The notes beneath the pieces are model-generated. The model was not told the DNA's origin, ran no database searches, and saw only the letters and a list, made by a program, of their open reading frames with translations. A stretch of 64,000 bases of DNA from Saprospiraceae bacterium (GTDB lineage Bacteria; Bacteroidota; Bacteroidia; Chitinophagales; Saprospiraceae): assembly GCA_020627535.1 (NCBI GenBank), contig JAHDGU010000015.1:1-64000 (forward strand), in the 5' to 3' direction. The position numbers were made by a program, and so were the translations under genes. Positions 53,601-62,618 of this stretch are shown piece by piece. Each line of letters begins with the position of its first letter. Position 1 is the first letter of the stretch.

Positions 53601-55598
53601 CTCAGTCTCAATGACTTCATCATTCATATTCTCCTCAGTGATGCCTGGCCCAGACCATTCTAGTTCGAGACCATCTTCATTGAGCAGAGCTTGAAGTATG
53701 ACAGTACTATCTCCGCATTCAAATTCGTCTCCGATGATGGTGACATCTGGGGGCATCGTGTCAAGGAAAACAAAGACAAAGCCGGGTACCTCACAATTGC
53801 CATTGATACTGACAAAGACTTCATAGAGTCCCCCTTGATCTACGACAGGTGTTGAGTCATTTTCATTTGTATTGTCTATGGCGGGGCCAGCCCATCTGTA
53901 TTGGAGCTCTGGTCCCATGGCGTTGACGTCTAGCGTGATCTCTCGTCGATCACATCGTATAGTATCTGTATAGCTTGTGAGCTCTGGAGGTTCTGTCTCA
54001 TCTTCCAGGAAGTATGTCGCACTCGACATACATCCATTGATGCCGGCTGTGACATTGACAGTGTAGAGTCCAGGAGTGCTGGTCAGGATAGATTCATTGA
54101 ATCTCTGTGCTGTTCCTACGCCTGGTCCACCCCAGATAAATTCGGTAAGCGCCATGTCAGACTCCACGAAAAGCTCCACTTCTAGATCGAGGCAGGTGAG
54201 AGGCGCATCTTGCATAATCTCTATGGTCGGATGCATGGTGTCAATGCTGATGGATACTGACTGCTCCGAGGTGCATCCATTGGTGCCAGTCACGGTTACC
54301 GAGTAGACACCTGCTTGATCAGTCACTTGATTCATATCCGTCTCTGTATCCGGACCTATGCCAGGTCCTTCCCACAGGAAGGTAGCTCCCTCCTCCACGT
54401 TTCCGATATTGATCGATGACTGAGGGAAGAGACAGGTGAGATCTACTGGGTCAATGATTGTAAATTCCGGTTCTTCAAAGTTTTCTACCACCTCAAACTC
54501 ATAGCTATTCCCGCATTCTTCGGGGTTTTCTATCACAACAGTGTAGGTGCCTGCAGCATCCACTTCGACAGAGCTACCGGTAGTACTCCCCACGATGTTA
54601 CCGTCATCTGTATCCCAGACATAGCTGTCATCTCCTGAGCTGACAATGACATTTGGTGTGATGACGAGTGAGGCATTGTTACAATCGATCTCGTAGGGGT
54701 CATCAAACTCTAGCTCAGGTATTGGAAATGAGCTCTCGAGTACTACCACACTACCAGTATCGCTACATAGGAGACCACTCTCTGCGTCTGGCCCCTCGAT
54801 GATGACTGTGTAGGTGCCAGGTCCTTCGATCAATATGGTCTCAGTATTGGCTCCATCAAGGATGACTCCGTCCTCCGTACTCCACTCATGTGTGAATTCG
54901 TCTGGGTCATTGCCCTCTACGATGATGGTCTGATCACCTGCGCAAAGCGTGAAATCATCCGGTAGCATTGTAGATATATTATCACATATAGGCGTTTCGC
55001 ACTCGACACCATCCGGGTCACAGAAGATGATCTCAAAGCCTTGGATATCTCCGAAACTTCCGACAAGATTGTCTAGAAAGTCAAGAGACCAAGTACCATT
55101 GACTGGACCTGTATCAAAGTCTTCTAGACAACCGCTAGCAGGGTGATAGGTCCCTGTATACTCAATATTGAAAGTGTTCTCAAATGGGCAGTTGTTCCAT
55201 ACTCCAGGCATGCCTGGATCGGGAGCAGGGGCATCAGCACAAGGAATGAAAGTAACGTCCCATGTGTTTCCGTTGGTAAAGCCGCAGAGTGTAAATGGGC
55301 CTACGAGCTGAATAGTCTGTCCGGCAGGACTTGTGAGATCGATGGTCATGTCACCGATGTCTCCATGTACAAATTGCATCCTGACTGCACAGACACCTTG
55401 ATCGGGGTGGCTAAGATCATCATTTGTGATTCCAGATACCTCGATCGGAATCGTTCCAGGTGTCAGGTCGATGGTACGCACTGGACACGCAGTACACATA
55501 CAAGACTGCGCCTGAATTCCTTGGCCTCCTAGCAATGCTAGAAGCAAGATGATCACTTGATTGGTTCTTATTCTAATCTTCACAATACCCACAGACAT
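50601..55598 (-). CDS. Giant T9SS repeat protein with gliding-motility-type C-terminal domain
   Basis: 1665-residue surface or secreted protein. Signal peptide (1-29), a proprotein-convertase P-like domain (about 45-200, HGDIGDMTIDLTSPAG and NGTWSLDFLDN), then about 15 Ig-like repeats of roughly 80 residues, most carrying WxGPGI, a Gly-x-Tyr and NGC, then one SprB-type repeat (NNGSIVINGIVGG), one more repeat, and a CHU_C type B sorting domain (about 1570-1665) with LPNVFSPNGDETNDRF and YDRWGNMVYQ. It likely mediates adhesion or gliding-type surface contact. Each repeat has a pair of cysteines about 50 residues apart that can bridge it. It is the upstream gene of a coupled lipoprotein. Confidence 0.92.
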   Translation of the reverse strand: MSVGIVKIRIRTNQVIILLLALLGGQGIQAQSCMCTACPVRTIDLTPGTIPIEVSGITNDDLSHPDQGVCAVRMQFVHGDIGDMTIDLTSPAGQTIQLVGPFTLCGFTNGNTWDVTFIPCADAPAPDPGMPGVWNNCPFENTFNIEYTGTYHPASGCLEDFDTGPVNGTWSLDFLDNLVGSFGDIQGFEIIFCDPDGVECETPICDNISTMLPDDFTLCAGDQTIIVEGNDPDEFTHEWSTEDGVILDGANTETILIEGPGTYTVIIEGPDAESGLLCSDTGSVVVLESSFPIPELEFDDPYEIDCNNASLVITPNVIVSSGDDSYVWDTDDGNIVGSTTGSSVEVDAAGTYTVVIENPEECGNSYEFEVVENFEEPEFTIIDPVDLTCLFPQSSINIGNVEEGATFLWEGPGIGPDTETDMNQVTDQAGVYSVTVTGTNGCTSEQSVSISIDTMHPTIEIMQDAPLTCLDLEVELFVESDMALTEFIWGGPGVGTAQRFNESILTSTPGLYTVNVTAGINGCMSSATYFLEDETEPPELTSYTDTIRCDRREITLDVNAMGPELQYRWAGPAIDNTNENDSTPVVDQGGLYEVFVSINGNCEVPGFVFVFLDTMPPDVTIIGDEFECGDSTVILQALLNEDGLELEWSGPGITEENMNDEVIETEVPGFYQVTISEDNGCVDIYDLDIPASADIPMIFVNDDTISCNDPTVTLVASSNVEVDFSWTGPGIDDSNRNLPNPSVAIAGTYRITVTDSVDCSNTSIVRVAADTISPVIDVSDTLISCVAPRITLNGEVDQADSIFWAGPGIDVLNQNDLDPTVDLPGTYLLFAFNDNGCSSAEALRVTVDDDLPALVLSADTLTCSNTDIDVISQTDAQVSYNWEGPDSFRDSTAEVNVDQPGSYTLTITTVQGCVVSETLEVIQDIIPPDLETMLDTISCDSQIASLIASSDAAVSYLWDGPGITVDIENEINPRVTEVGLYDLIVTAANGCTTRTSIDIYGDTARTAITLDADTLTCFAPVLAIDNDAIGRSYQWDGPGIDGSNINEQSPDISQAGNYELVLTADNGCQSRATINVPIDTVSPTLDLQVDTLTCALTEVTLELSTDAQVIAWTGPSITPENQNQSRPQISQAGLYGVLVTGQNGCQSEQLYEVQIDTLAPSVSLLSDFLTITCQNPDVTLDAGGSSGQGALEYLWERLQGPLSDELPDTSVVIIDRPGTYVVNIRDEDNGCVNQMSLEIDQDADFPEISIVPYDVITCDVERIVLDGTGSEVGDQVRYFWSGPDINGEIENISVEIGQAGRYTLLVSNEENGCAKDTTITVLDDLIEPRAEASVSDIITCLAPSVNLILGDSDQGAGYDISWSGPGINEENNTSLEPQIATPGLHTLTIRNQANGCISISTVLVEEVDNQPQAVDLIATDPDCDVGNNGSIVINGIVGGVEPYDIYLDGELGRLSLSNIVAGDYQVLVIDANGCEFEDTISLLYFEPLTLDLGEDQEIQLGEEVNVSAEINKDQSVLSEISWSGQETPCENCLDFDIRPFISGIYRLSIRDEFGCTAEDEIYIQVAQGNTLYLPNVFSPNGDETNDRFVPQWSEKVVRLDELSIYDRWGNMVYQEMGATSQESQQGWDGNFKGRPAQSAVYHCRVVYTLVNGLQIWKSADLTLIR

Positions 55599-55761
55599 CA
55601 GGAATTATTCGTCAAGATCAGTAGGGGTATCTCTATCGGCATTGCCGATTTTCTCCTTAGTCCTCGATAAATATAGACAAGCTTCGGGCCAATTTCGTTG
55701 TCTGTGTTCGACGATTATGGCCTTATCATTAGATATAGCTACGGTTTTAGGGAGAAAATGA

Positions 55762-55801
55762 GCGCTTTCGCGCAAAAAAAATTCGTGATTCGTTACATTT
55801 G
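55762..55801 (+). promoter_or_regulatory. GCGCTTTCGCGCAAA element, copy 2, with a TACATTTG -7 candidate
   Basis: GCGCTTTCGCGCAAA at 55762-55776 is identical to 30537-30551. TACATTTG (55794-55801) fits TAnnTTTG and lies 33 bases before the OmpA-like ATG. No proper -33 TTG is visible. Confidence 0.5.
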
Positions 55802-55834
55802 GGCATCCAAAAATTCAATGAACGAAATCAAGGT

Positions 55835-56755
55835 ATGAAAACAAACAAACTACTCACGCTACTCATCTTGGGTGCTATGCTTGCGAGCTGTGTAAGCAAA
55901 AAGGAGTTTACCGCTTTGCAATCTGAGCTCGACCTGGCCAAAACAGATGTGGAGACGCTCAATGCTGATCTTTCACGTCAAGTAAAAGCACTAGACGCTT
56001 GCGAACAGCAAAAGTCTCAAATGGAGGCTGAGCTTAACTCTTGCAAGAGTAACCTCGACCTAAGACAAGAGCAAATCGCAGATCTTAGATCTCAAATCGA
56101 CGATATCAAGACTCAGAGAGACAAGCAGCTCTCGACTGTAGACAATCTTACAACACTGTCTCAATCAGCGACAGAAAATATCGAAAAGACACTGGCAAAG
56201 CTAGAAGAGAAGGACCGCTATATCGGACTGCTTCAGTCAGCAAAGACGAGAGCTGATTCCATCAATCTCGTACTGGCTGTCAATCTCAAGAATCAACTTG
56301 CTGATGGTGTTGCAGATCAAGACATCGAAATCAAGGTGGATAAGACTGTTGTCATGGTCAATCTATCTGACAAGATGCTATACAGATCTGGAAGTGCATC
56401 TCTCAATACCGATGCCAAAAGAGTACTTGGTAAAATCGCTCAGATCGTCCAGTCCAGACCCAATCTAGAGGTAATGGTTGAAGGAAATACTGATGACGAT
56501 CCGATCAAGACTGCTTGTCTCGAAGACAACTGGGATTTATCGGTGAAGCGAGCGACTGCTGTGATCAGAGTATTGCAGGACGACTATGGTATTGCTGCCA
56601 ACAGGCTTGTGGCGGCTGGCCGTGGTGAGCACAATCCTATCGCTGACAATGAGACAAGCGAAGGCAAGTCGGCCAATAGAAGGACTCGTATCATCATTAT
56701 GCCTAAGCTAGACGAGTTTTATGATCTACTAGACCCTGATAAAGTTCCTGAGTAG
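55835..56755 (+). CDS. OmpA-family peptidoglycan-binding lipoprotein
   Basis: 306 residues. Lipoprotein signal ending MLASC, a coiled coil (about 25-160) and an OmpA/Pal domain (about 190-295) with SDKMLYRSGSASLN, VEGNTDDDPI and ANRRTRIIIM. It should link the outer membrane to peptidoglycan. The long frame from 55799 adds 12 residues ahead of the signal; the ATG at 55835 is clearly better. Strong terminator downstream. Confidence 0.92.
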   Translation: MKTNKLLTLLILGAMLASCVSKKEFTALQSELDLAKTDVETLNADLSRQVKALDACEQQKSQMEAELNSCKSNLDLRQEQIADLRSQIDDIKTQRDKQLSTVDNLTTLSQSATENIEKTLAKLEEKDRYIGLLQSAKTRADSINLVLAVNLKNQLADGVADQDIEIKVDKTVVMVNLSDKMLYRSGSASLNTDAKRVLGKIAQIVQSRPNLEVMVEGNTDDDPIKTACLEDNWDLSVKRATAVIRVLQDDYGIAANRLVAAGRGEHNPIADNETSEGKSANRRTRIIIMPKLDEFYDLLDPDKVPE

Positions 56756-56784
56756 AATCATTCAGTTAAACAATCAAGAAATAG

Positions 56785-56820
56785 AGACCTCGAAGCTTTG
56801 CTTTGGGGTCTTTTCATTTT
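56785..56820 (+). terminator. Rho-independent terminator of the OmpA-like gene
   Basis: AGACCTCGAAGC (56785-56796) pairs with GCTTTGGGGTCT (56800-56811), using two G-T pairs and a three-base loop, followed by a T-rich tract that runs into the end of the convergent acetyltransferase. Confidence 0.85.
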
Positions 56821-57284
56821 GCCGAAAGGCTAGATACATCTGTCAGTGTCATGTGTATATGAGGAATCCCGTCCTCTAGATAACTCTCTCCCTCTGCCAC
56901 AAATCCGAGAGACTCATAAAATGACTGGATATAGCACTGTGCCGAAAGTTCAATCTCTCGATGATCATAAGTAACACGACACTGGTCCAAGGTATAGAGC
57001 ATGAGCGCTCTTCCAATGCCTGATGCCCTGTGGGATTGCCTGACGACCACACGTCCGATCGCCAGTCTGGCCTCTCGCTCAAGTATGCGCGCATATGCGA
57101 CCAATATTCCATCTTGATGGATCATACAGTGCAAGGCATCAAGATCAAGACCATCGATATCTTGGTAGACGCAGTCTTGTTCCACTACAAAGATCTCGGA
57201 CCTCAGTCTGAGAATATCGTGCGCTGCGTAAGCATTGAGATGATTCCAGGTGGAAGTAGTATAGTGAAGGGTCTCGCCTGACAC
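56814..57284 (-). CDS. ElaA-like GNAT acetyltransferase
   Basis: 156 residues. The typical ElaA start is visible (LRLRSEIFVVEQDCVYQDIDGLD), followed by RIGRVVV-type strand (LAIGRVVV) and the acetyl-CoA loop SHRASGIGRALM. ElaA-type proteins are small and broadly distributed; the acceptor is unknown. Followed upstream by a small membrane protein on the same strand four bases away. Confidence 0.9.
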   Translation of the reverse strand: MSGETLHYTTSTWNHLNAYAAHDILRLRSEIFVVEQDCVYQDIDGLDLDALHCMIHQDGILVAYARILEREARLAIGRVVVRQSHRASGIGRALMLYTLDQCRVTYDHREIELSAQCYIQSFYESLGFVAEGESYLEDGIPHIHMTLTDVSSLSAK

Positions 57285-57288
57285 AAAC

Positions 57289-57534
57289 TTACAGTAAGAG
57301 GTACTCGATCATGGCGATCATGCCTGCAAGTCCCATGCAGCTCGTCATCAAAAGCCAATAGTCCTTAAAGTATGCCACCACTCCAGTCAGGAGTAAGACT
57401 AGACAAAATACATCCCGGCTCACAATCATTTTGCCATCCATGTCAAGCATAGATATCATCGTGAGTGACACAAAAAGGAGGATCCAAAACTGCTCAGCCC
57501 TGTCGGTATTGTGCTGAGACTGTGTTTGATTCAT
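57289..57534 (-). CDS. Small three-helix membrane protein
   Basis: 81 residues with three hydrophobic segments (FWILLFVSLTMISML, VFCLVLLLTGVVAYF, LMTSCMGLAGMIAMIEYLLL). Not recognised. It lies between the T9SS lamin-tail gene and the ElaA-like gene with gaps of fewer than ten bases, so all three are probably one transcript. Confidence 0.65.
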   Translation of the reverse strand: MNQTQSQHNTDRAEQFWILLFVSLTMISMLDMDGKMIVSRDVFCLVLLLTGVVAYFKDYWLLMTSCMGLAGMIAMIEYLLL

Positions 57535-57541
57535 AATTCGA

Positions 57542-60184
57542 TTAGTTCAGCTGTTTTGCAAGTACACATGTCTCCTTGTATTCTTGCACTTCTCCATCTT
57601 CGAAGAACACTTGTGCGAAAATCACATAAATACCTGGTCGCACCAAATTTCCTTCATGGTTTTCTCCTGACCATCTTAAGAAATCTTGCTGACCGAGAAG
57701 CTGATTACTTGCTAGAAGACGAACTTGCCTTCCTTCTGCATCATAAATGCCAACGGTCGCCAAGGCGCTTGGACGATCTGGATGTAGTCTTAAGACGAGA
57801 AAGTCTTTGTATCCGTCACCATTTGGGCTAAATACTTCATTCTCTACGAGCAGTCCGGGACTTGATTGCATGGAGCTACTCGGAGTAGACTGCGAATTGA
57901 CGGCTGTCGGTGTGGCACCGCCAGATGCATCTGAGGCCGAATGCCAATTGGAAGCAAGATTGGTGGAGCTATTTCCATCAACGCGCTCAAGAGATCTCCC
58001 TTTCGTCTCATCTATGAATGCTTGATGCAGATCTGGCGTGTAGTCAAATGAATCAATGACTGTCCGCTCCGAGCTGCCCAGCCAAATGACACTCACATTA
58101 CCGCGTGCGATGTTCATCGCAGGGATCTCTTGTTGGTAGAGTTTGTCGGGAAATGCTACAGGGTATCGAGATAGAATGTCCTGTCGATCACTGGTCCAGA
58201 CCAAAATCTCTCCAGGCGCTATTTGGCCTGGTTCTGTGATAAAATCCAGCTGGTCATTGTCGACATTGAGTAAGGCAAGACCCGCGAGGCTTAGTGTCTT
58301 GGAGCTGATGTTTTGCAATTCTATGAAATCCGCTCCACCGCTGAAAGGATCAAAGAGGATTTCATTAACGACGATGTCTCCAGGAATCGGATCAAATGGT
58401 ATGTTAACAACTACGGTCGTATCTGTCACGAGGATGTCACCTTGACAATCCACGACATTCTCCGATAGGCTGATTCGCAGGCTCTCGCCAGCAGTGACCT
58501 CACGATCAAGGACCAAGAGGATTTGATCCCCATCATGCATATAGTCCACGATCTGAGCATCTAGGGCAGAGGTATTAATGAGATTTGACCAGAGTTGCTC
58601 ATCTTTCAAGGGCATGTTAAATAGCAGTAGAATTTCACTGGCGTTGACAAATCTCCATGAGGCCAAGCTCAGCGTGACATTGAGGTCATCGAGTACACTA
58701 TTTTCTGCTCCTGGGGTAGCACCTAGGTCAGCTTGACTCGCGCGCCAGTTGGATGATGCGAGGCAAAGTTCTTGCGGATCGATAAGCTCGAGACTGTATC
58801 CACCTTGATCTCGGTCGGCATCTCGATACCAATCATCAGTCCAGTCCACACGATCAATTTCTTCGGTATCAGAGAGGAGCGCTATTGGCTCACCACCATT
58901 GGTGATGCCAGGAAATCTCACCAGTCCGAGTCCATTTTCGAGCCCGAAAGCCACCACATCTTCTTCTTCTGTGATCAATACGTAGGCCCTAGGTTCCAAG
59001 ACGTAATCTGAGAGAGACAAGTCGTCATTGCCTATTTGCAGGTTGAGAGTAGACAGCTGGATGAATTTATCTGAGCGATTGTAGAGCTCGATCCACTCGG
59101 CCTCAGGTTGAGCCACGACAGGGCTAGGATCAGCCATAATCTCAGATATACGAATGTCACCAAATGCGGCTTCTTCTATTAGCAAAAAATCAAAGCTCAT
59201 ACTCTGCTCGGCTTTCGCGATACCATTACAATCTCGAGCTTCAGTAAGGTCAAGAGTGTAGCTTGTAGCATTGGTCATATCCATCTCATACTGAAGGCTC
59301 ACCTCTTTACCAGTAGACATCACCGAGCTGAGACTACCAAGACTCGGAGTCATGACGTATCGATCGGCTTGATCCATCCAGAACTCATCTAGATCTGCGT
59401 CAAATGTGAGTCTGAGTGTATTGGAAGATAGAATTTCTATGTCTATGAGGTCCGGACCATCACCAGCAAGGAGAGAAGTACTGTCCACTATAATATTGTC
59501 AAAAAAGAAGGAGCTGCTGCGACTTGTGGTATAGTCACATTTGAGCCCAAAATAGAGTTGCTCAGCCATAGGCAGTGGACTCATCGTTCCTTGACGCTCA
59601 TCCTCGAGACATACAGCGCCATCATAGCTGGTGCTGAAATTCCAGCTGGATAAATCGGTCGTCAGTCGAGCAGTCAAGCTAGCCGAGGGATCTGCCAAAA
59701 GTCCATCCTCTCCGCGATCGACCAGCACTTCCACACCATCTGTGTATTGATAGATCTCCCAGGTATCAGACAGACCTGTCTCACCCCATTTTATCACAAG
59801 GGCATTATTGTAGGGCAATGACGCTTGGTCAGCATAGAGTATGATCTCTACTTGATTGCTCGTACTTGGGGAGAAGTCGAGATTGGCAAAAAATTCCCAA
59901 ACATGTTGCCCATCGACAGCCCAAGGATACTGAGACCATATGACAGAGTTTCCTGCCTCCGCGGCATTGAGTCTAAGGACTCCATCTTCTATGACGAAGT
60001 CTCCTGTGTCACCTTCCCAGGTGGGATTGCTCCCCAGTTCGCCATCTTCAAAGCTCTCAGACATTTGGGCGAAAGCCCCGAAAGCCAATAATGAAAATGT
60101 CAAAATGAGTATGCTCTGTCTCACTGATGATAGATTGTCAATCAAATGTCTGCTTATATCACAATATGCCTCGATATTTTGCAC
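57542..60184 (-). CDS. Secreted lamin-tail-domain protein with T9SS-type C-terminus
   Basis: 880 residues. A signal peptide (best from a GTG at 60124, ending AFGAFAQ) precedes a lectin-like domain (about 45-215), an Ig-like/bacterial domain, LTD 1 (about 330-490, ISEIMADPSPVV and EWIELYN) and LTD 2 (about 595-755, VNEILFDPFSGGADFIELQN), then a C-terminal FlgD/CHU_C-like module (about 790-880, VFSPNGDGYKDFLVLRLH). This architecture is common in secreted nucleases and adhesins of Bacteroidota; no catalytic domain is seen. It is divergent from asd. Confidence 0.85.
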   Translation of the reverse strand: MQNIEAYCDISRHLIDNLSSVRQSILILTFSLLAFGAFAQMSESFEDGELGSNPTWEGDTGDFVIEDGVLRLNAAEAGNSVIWSQYPWAVDGQHVWEFFANLDFSPSTSNQVEIILYADQASLPYNNALVIKWGETGLSDTWEIYQYTDGVEVLVDRGEDGLLADPSASLTARLTTDLSSWNFSTSYDGAVCLEDERQGTMSPLPMAEQLYFGLKCDYTTSRSSSFFFDNIIVDSTSLLAGDGPDLIDIEILSSNTLRLTFDADLDEFWMDQADRYVMTPSLGSLSSVMSTGKEVSLQYEMDMTNATSYTLDLTEARDCNGIAKAEQSMSFDFLLIEEAAFGDIRISEIMADPSPVVAQPEAEWIELYNRSDKFIQLSTLNLQIGNDDLSLSDYVLEPRAYVLITEEEDVVAFGLENGLGLVRFPGITNGGEPIALLSDTEEIDRVDWTDDWYRDADRDQGGYSLELIDPQELCLASSNWRASQADLGATPGAENSVLDDLNVTLSLASWRFVNASEILLLFNMPLKDEQLWSNLINTSALDAQIVDYMHDGDQILLVLDREVTAGESLRISLSENVVDCQGDILVTDTTVVVNIPFDPIPGDIVVNEILFDPFSGGADFIELQNISSKTLSLAGLALLNVDNDQLDFITEPGQIAPGEILVWTSDRQDILSRYPVAFPDKLYQQEIPAMNIARGNVSVIWLGSSERTVIDSFDYTPDLHQAFIDETKGRSLERVDGNSSTNLASNWHSASDASGGATPTAVNSQSTPSSSMQSSPGLLVENEVFSPNGDGYKDFLVLRLHPDRPSALATVGIYDAEGRQVRLLASNQLLGQQDFLRWSGENHEGNLVRPGIYVIFAQVFFEDGEVQEYKETCVLAKQLN

Positions 60185-60237
60185 GTTAAAAGCGCAACTT
60201 TGCGATCCTTGTCCTTAAAAATTAACTCAAAGGAACG

Positions 60238-61245
60238 ATGAAAATTGCCATCGCAGGTGTGACTGGACTTGTGGGTCAGAAGCTGCTCGAGATACTCTCA
60301 GAGCGGGGTTTTCCTTGTGATCAGCTCATACCGATTGCCTCGCCAAGATCAGAGGGGAAGCAATTGGAGTGGAGAGGGAAAAATCACACCATAGTCGGCG
60401 CAGCTCAAGGACTTTCTCAGAAGCCAGACCTCGCTTTCTTTGCCGCAGGTGGCGATTTTTCCAAGGAGTGGGCACCGCGATTTGCGGAGACTGGTGCATA
60501 TGTGATCGACAAAAGCTCAGCTTGGCGCATGGTCAAGGGTATACCGCTGGTCATCCCAGAGATCAATAGCCATGCGATGACGGATCAGACGCGGATCATC
60601 GCTAGTCCCAACTGTTCTACTTCTCAGCTCGTCTTGGCGCTCAAACCGCTCCAGGATCACTTTGGCCTAGAGCGTGTGGTCGTCTCAACCTACCAGTCTA
60701 TGTCTGGCTCAGGTGTCAAGGCAATGGAGCAATATGATCAGGAGTTGATAGATCCTGCTTCGGCGAACAAGTGCTACAGCTATCAAATACTAGATAACTG
60801 CATACCACAGTGTGATGTATTTCTCGACAATGGTTACACCAAAGAAGAAATGAAGCTCATCGAGGAGAGCCGGAAGATCTTGGGTCTGCAAGATCTCGCC
60901 ATTACTGCTACAGCTGTCAGAGTGCCCGTCAAGGTTGGACATTCTGAGTCTGTGAGCATTACTTTGTCCGAAGATTTTACCTTAGTAGATATCAGACAGT
61001 GCCTGGCAGATATGCCTGGTATCAAGCTGGTAGACGATCATAGTAAATTACAGTATCCGATGCCACTACATGCTGCAGGCGATGACCTTACGCATGTGGG
61101 ACGCATCAGAAGAGATGAATCACTGCCACGAAGCCTACACCTATGGGTCGTGTCAGATAATCTTCGCAAAGGTGCGGCGACGAATGCCGTACAAATCGCA
61201 GAGAGTCTGATACACCAAGGTCTGCTCAAGGCAGTATATGCGTAG
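60238..61245 (+). CDS. asd: Aspartate-semialdehyde dehydrogenase
   Basis: NADPH-dependent enzyme of the Lys/Met/Thr/DAP pathway. 335 residues, with the nucleotide-binding GVTGLVGQKL at the start, the active-site SPNCSTSQ with C126, and the substrate loop VSTYQSMSGSG. Length is normal. A CAACTTTG element lies about 45 bases upstream as a possible -7. Confidence 0.96.
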   Translation: MKIAIAGVTGLVGQKLLEILSERGFPCDQLIPIASPRSEGKQLEWRGKNHTIVGAAQGLSQKPDLAFFAAGGDFSKEWAPRFAETGAYVIDKSSAWRMVKGIPLVIPEINSHAMTDQTRIIASPNCSTSQLVLALKPLQDHFGLERVVVSTYQSMSGSGVKAMEQYDQELIDPASANKCYSYQILDNCIPQCDVFLDNGYTKEEMKLIEESRKILGLQDLAITATAVRVPVKVGHSESVSITLSEDFTLVDIRQCLADMPGIKLVDDHSKLQYPMPLHAAGDDLTHVGRIRRDESLPRSLHLWVVSDNLRKGAATNAVQIAESLIHQGLLKAVYA

Positions 61246-61281
61246 TACCAGGGCGCAAGCCCGATAGACAAGAACGACAGT

Positions 61282-62559
61282 ATGAAAACGAGAGTAGTCG
61301 TATGGGGAGAAAACGACAAAGCCGAAAAACTCCTCCTAGCGATAGAGCTGAAAGCAGAAGACAATGCAGTAGTCATCAAGAGCTTCCCAGAGGCCGTGGC
61401 TACAGAGGCATTTCACAAAAAACTGATGGACAGTTGGCGTAGCGGTGAGAGTATTCCATGGCCAGCGGATCATCAGGAGATCAATCGTCCACTGAGCCTC
61501 ACAGAGAGCCTATTGCCTGATGGCCTGAAGGTGATGAGATCAGATATTATCTCACGTGCACAGACTGAGTGGCACTTTGTAGTGCTGTCGCACAAATTGA
61601 GCTCCGCCTACAAGAGCGAGCTCGAAGACCTCAAAGAAAAAATTTCTCGTCTCGACGGCTATGAAGCAAAGATTTGGGAAGAGCTGAAGGGTTTTTGGGA
61701 CAAGGTGCAAGTCCAAGTCCGGGAAAAGAATCTATTCTGGGATCACTTCCGAGATCTCAAGTCAGGTACTAATGAGCTCTTTGATGCGCTCAAGGAGAAA
61801 AGGAAAAAACTCAATGATACCATCTCGGAAAAGTCTAGGGAGAATCTTGCATTTTTCGGAGAGAAGCTTGATGTCATAGAGGACAAGATCGAAAAGGGAC
61901 TCGGCCTCCAACCCATATTCCAGCAGCTCAGAGATCTTCAGGGCAAGCTCAAGGATCACGAATTTACAAGAGGCGATCAAAATAAGCTGTGGAAGCGTAT
62001 TGACAAGGCTTTTAAGGCTGTCAAAACAAAGAGATTTGGTGATGGAGCCCAGGCTGCGTCCAATGCTGTCGAGCGACTCACAAAGCGCTATGACGGGCTC
62101 CTCGGTGCTGTAGATCGCATGACAAGGTCGATCAATCGTGATCAAAAGGATCTGATGTTTGAGACCAAGAGACTCAATGCCAGTGATGGTCAACTCGAGA
62201 GTCAGATCCGGGCGGCCAAGATCACCATGATCGAGGAGCGCATCAGGTCCAAGCAGGAGAAGCTAGACGATATGAATCGGACCAAGGCAGAGCTCGAAGA
62301 CAAGATCGAAAGAGCCAAAGAAAAAGAGGCAGATCGTCAAGAAAAAACCAAGATCAGAGAAGAGCAAACTGCTCTCAAAGAGAAGGTGAAATCCGATATC
62401 GCGAGCAAGCAGATTTCCTCCGAAGACGAGGCGAAGCTCGCCAGGGCTGCCGCTGAGATCAAAGAAGCAAAAAGTAAAAAAGCGAAAAAGGCTACGGCCC
62501 AAACCAAGGTGCCAAACTTGGTGCTAGATATCGCTGCGGCGACTAAGCTCTTGAGCTAG
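61282..62559 (+). CDS. Coiled-coil protein of unknown function
   Basis: 425 residues, highly charged. An N-terminal globular region (about 1-110, MKTRVVVWGENDKAEKLLLAIELK) is followed by long helices with heptad-like Lys/Glu patterns and a DUF349-like LWKRIDKAFKAVKTKRFGD stretch. It ends in a Lys/Ala-rich tail and NLVLDIAAATKLL. No signal peptide. It is likely a structural or nucleoid/ribosome-associated cytoplasmic protein, but no function can be named. Confidence 0.78.
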   Translation: MKTRVVVWGENDKAEKLLLAIELKAEDNAVVIKSFPEAVATEAFHKKLMDSWRSGESIPWPADHQEINRPLSLTESLLPDGLKVMRSDIISRAQTEWHFVVLSHKLSSAYKSELEDLKEKISRLDGYEAKIWEELKGFWDKVQVQVREKNLFWDHFRDLKSGTNELFDALKEKRKKLNDTISEKSRENLAFFGEKLDVIEDKIEKGLGLQPIFQQLRDLQGKLKDHEFTRGDQNKLWKRIDKAFKAVKTKRFGDGAQAASNAVERLTKRYDGLLGAVDRMTRSINRDQKDLMFETKRLNASDGQLESQIRAAKITMIEERIRSKQEKLDDMNRTKAELEDKIERAKEKEADRQEKTKIREEQTALKEKVKSDIASKQISSEDEAKLARAAAEIKEAKSKKAKKATAQTKVPNLVLDIAAATKLLS

Positions 62560-62618
62560 CCTAGAGGAACTATTCTGTCCACTAGCTCATTGAATCGGCT
62601 ACCAAACCATGTAGAGAT

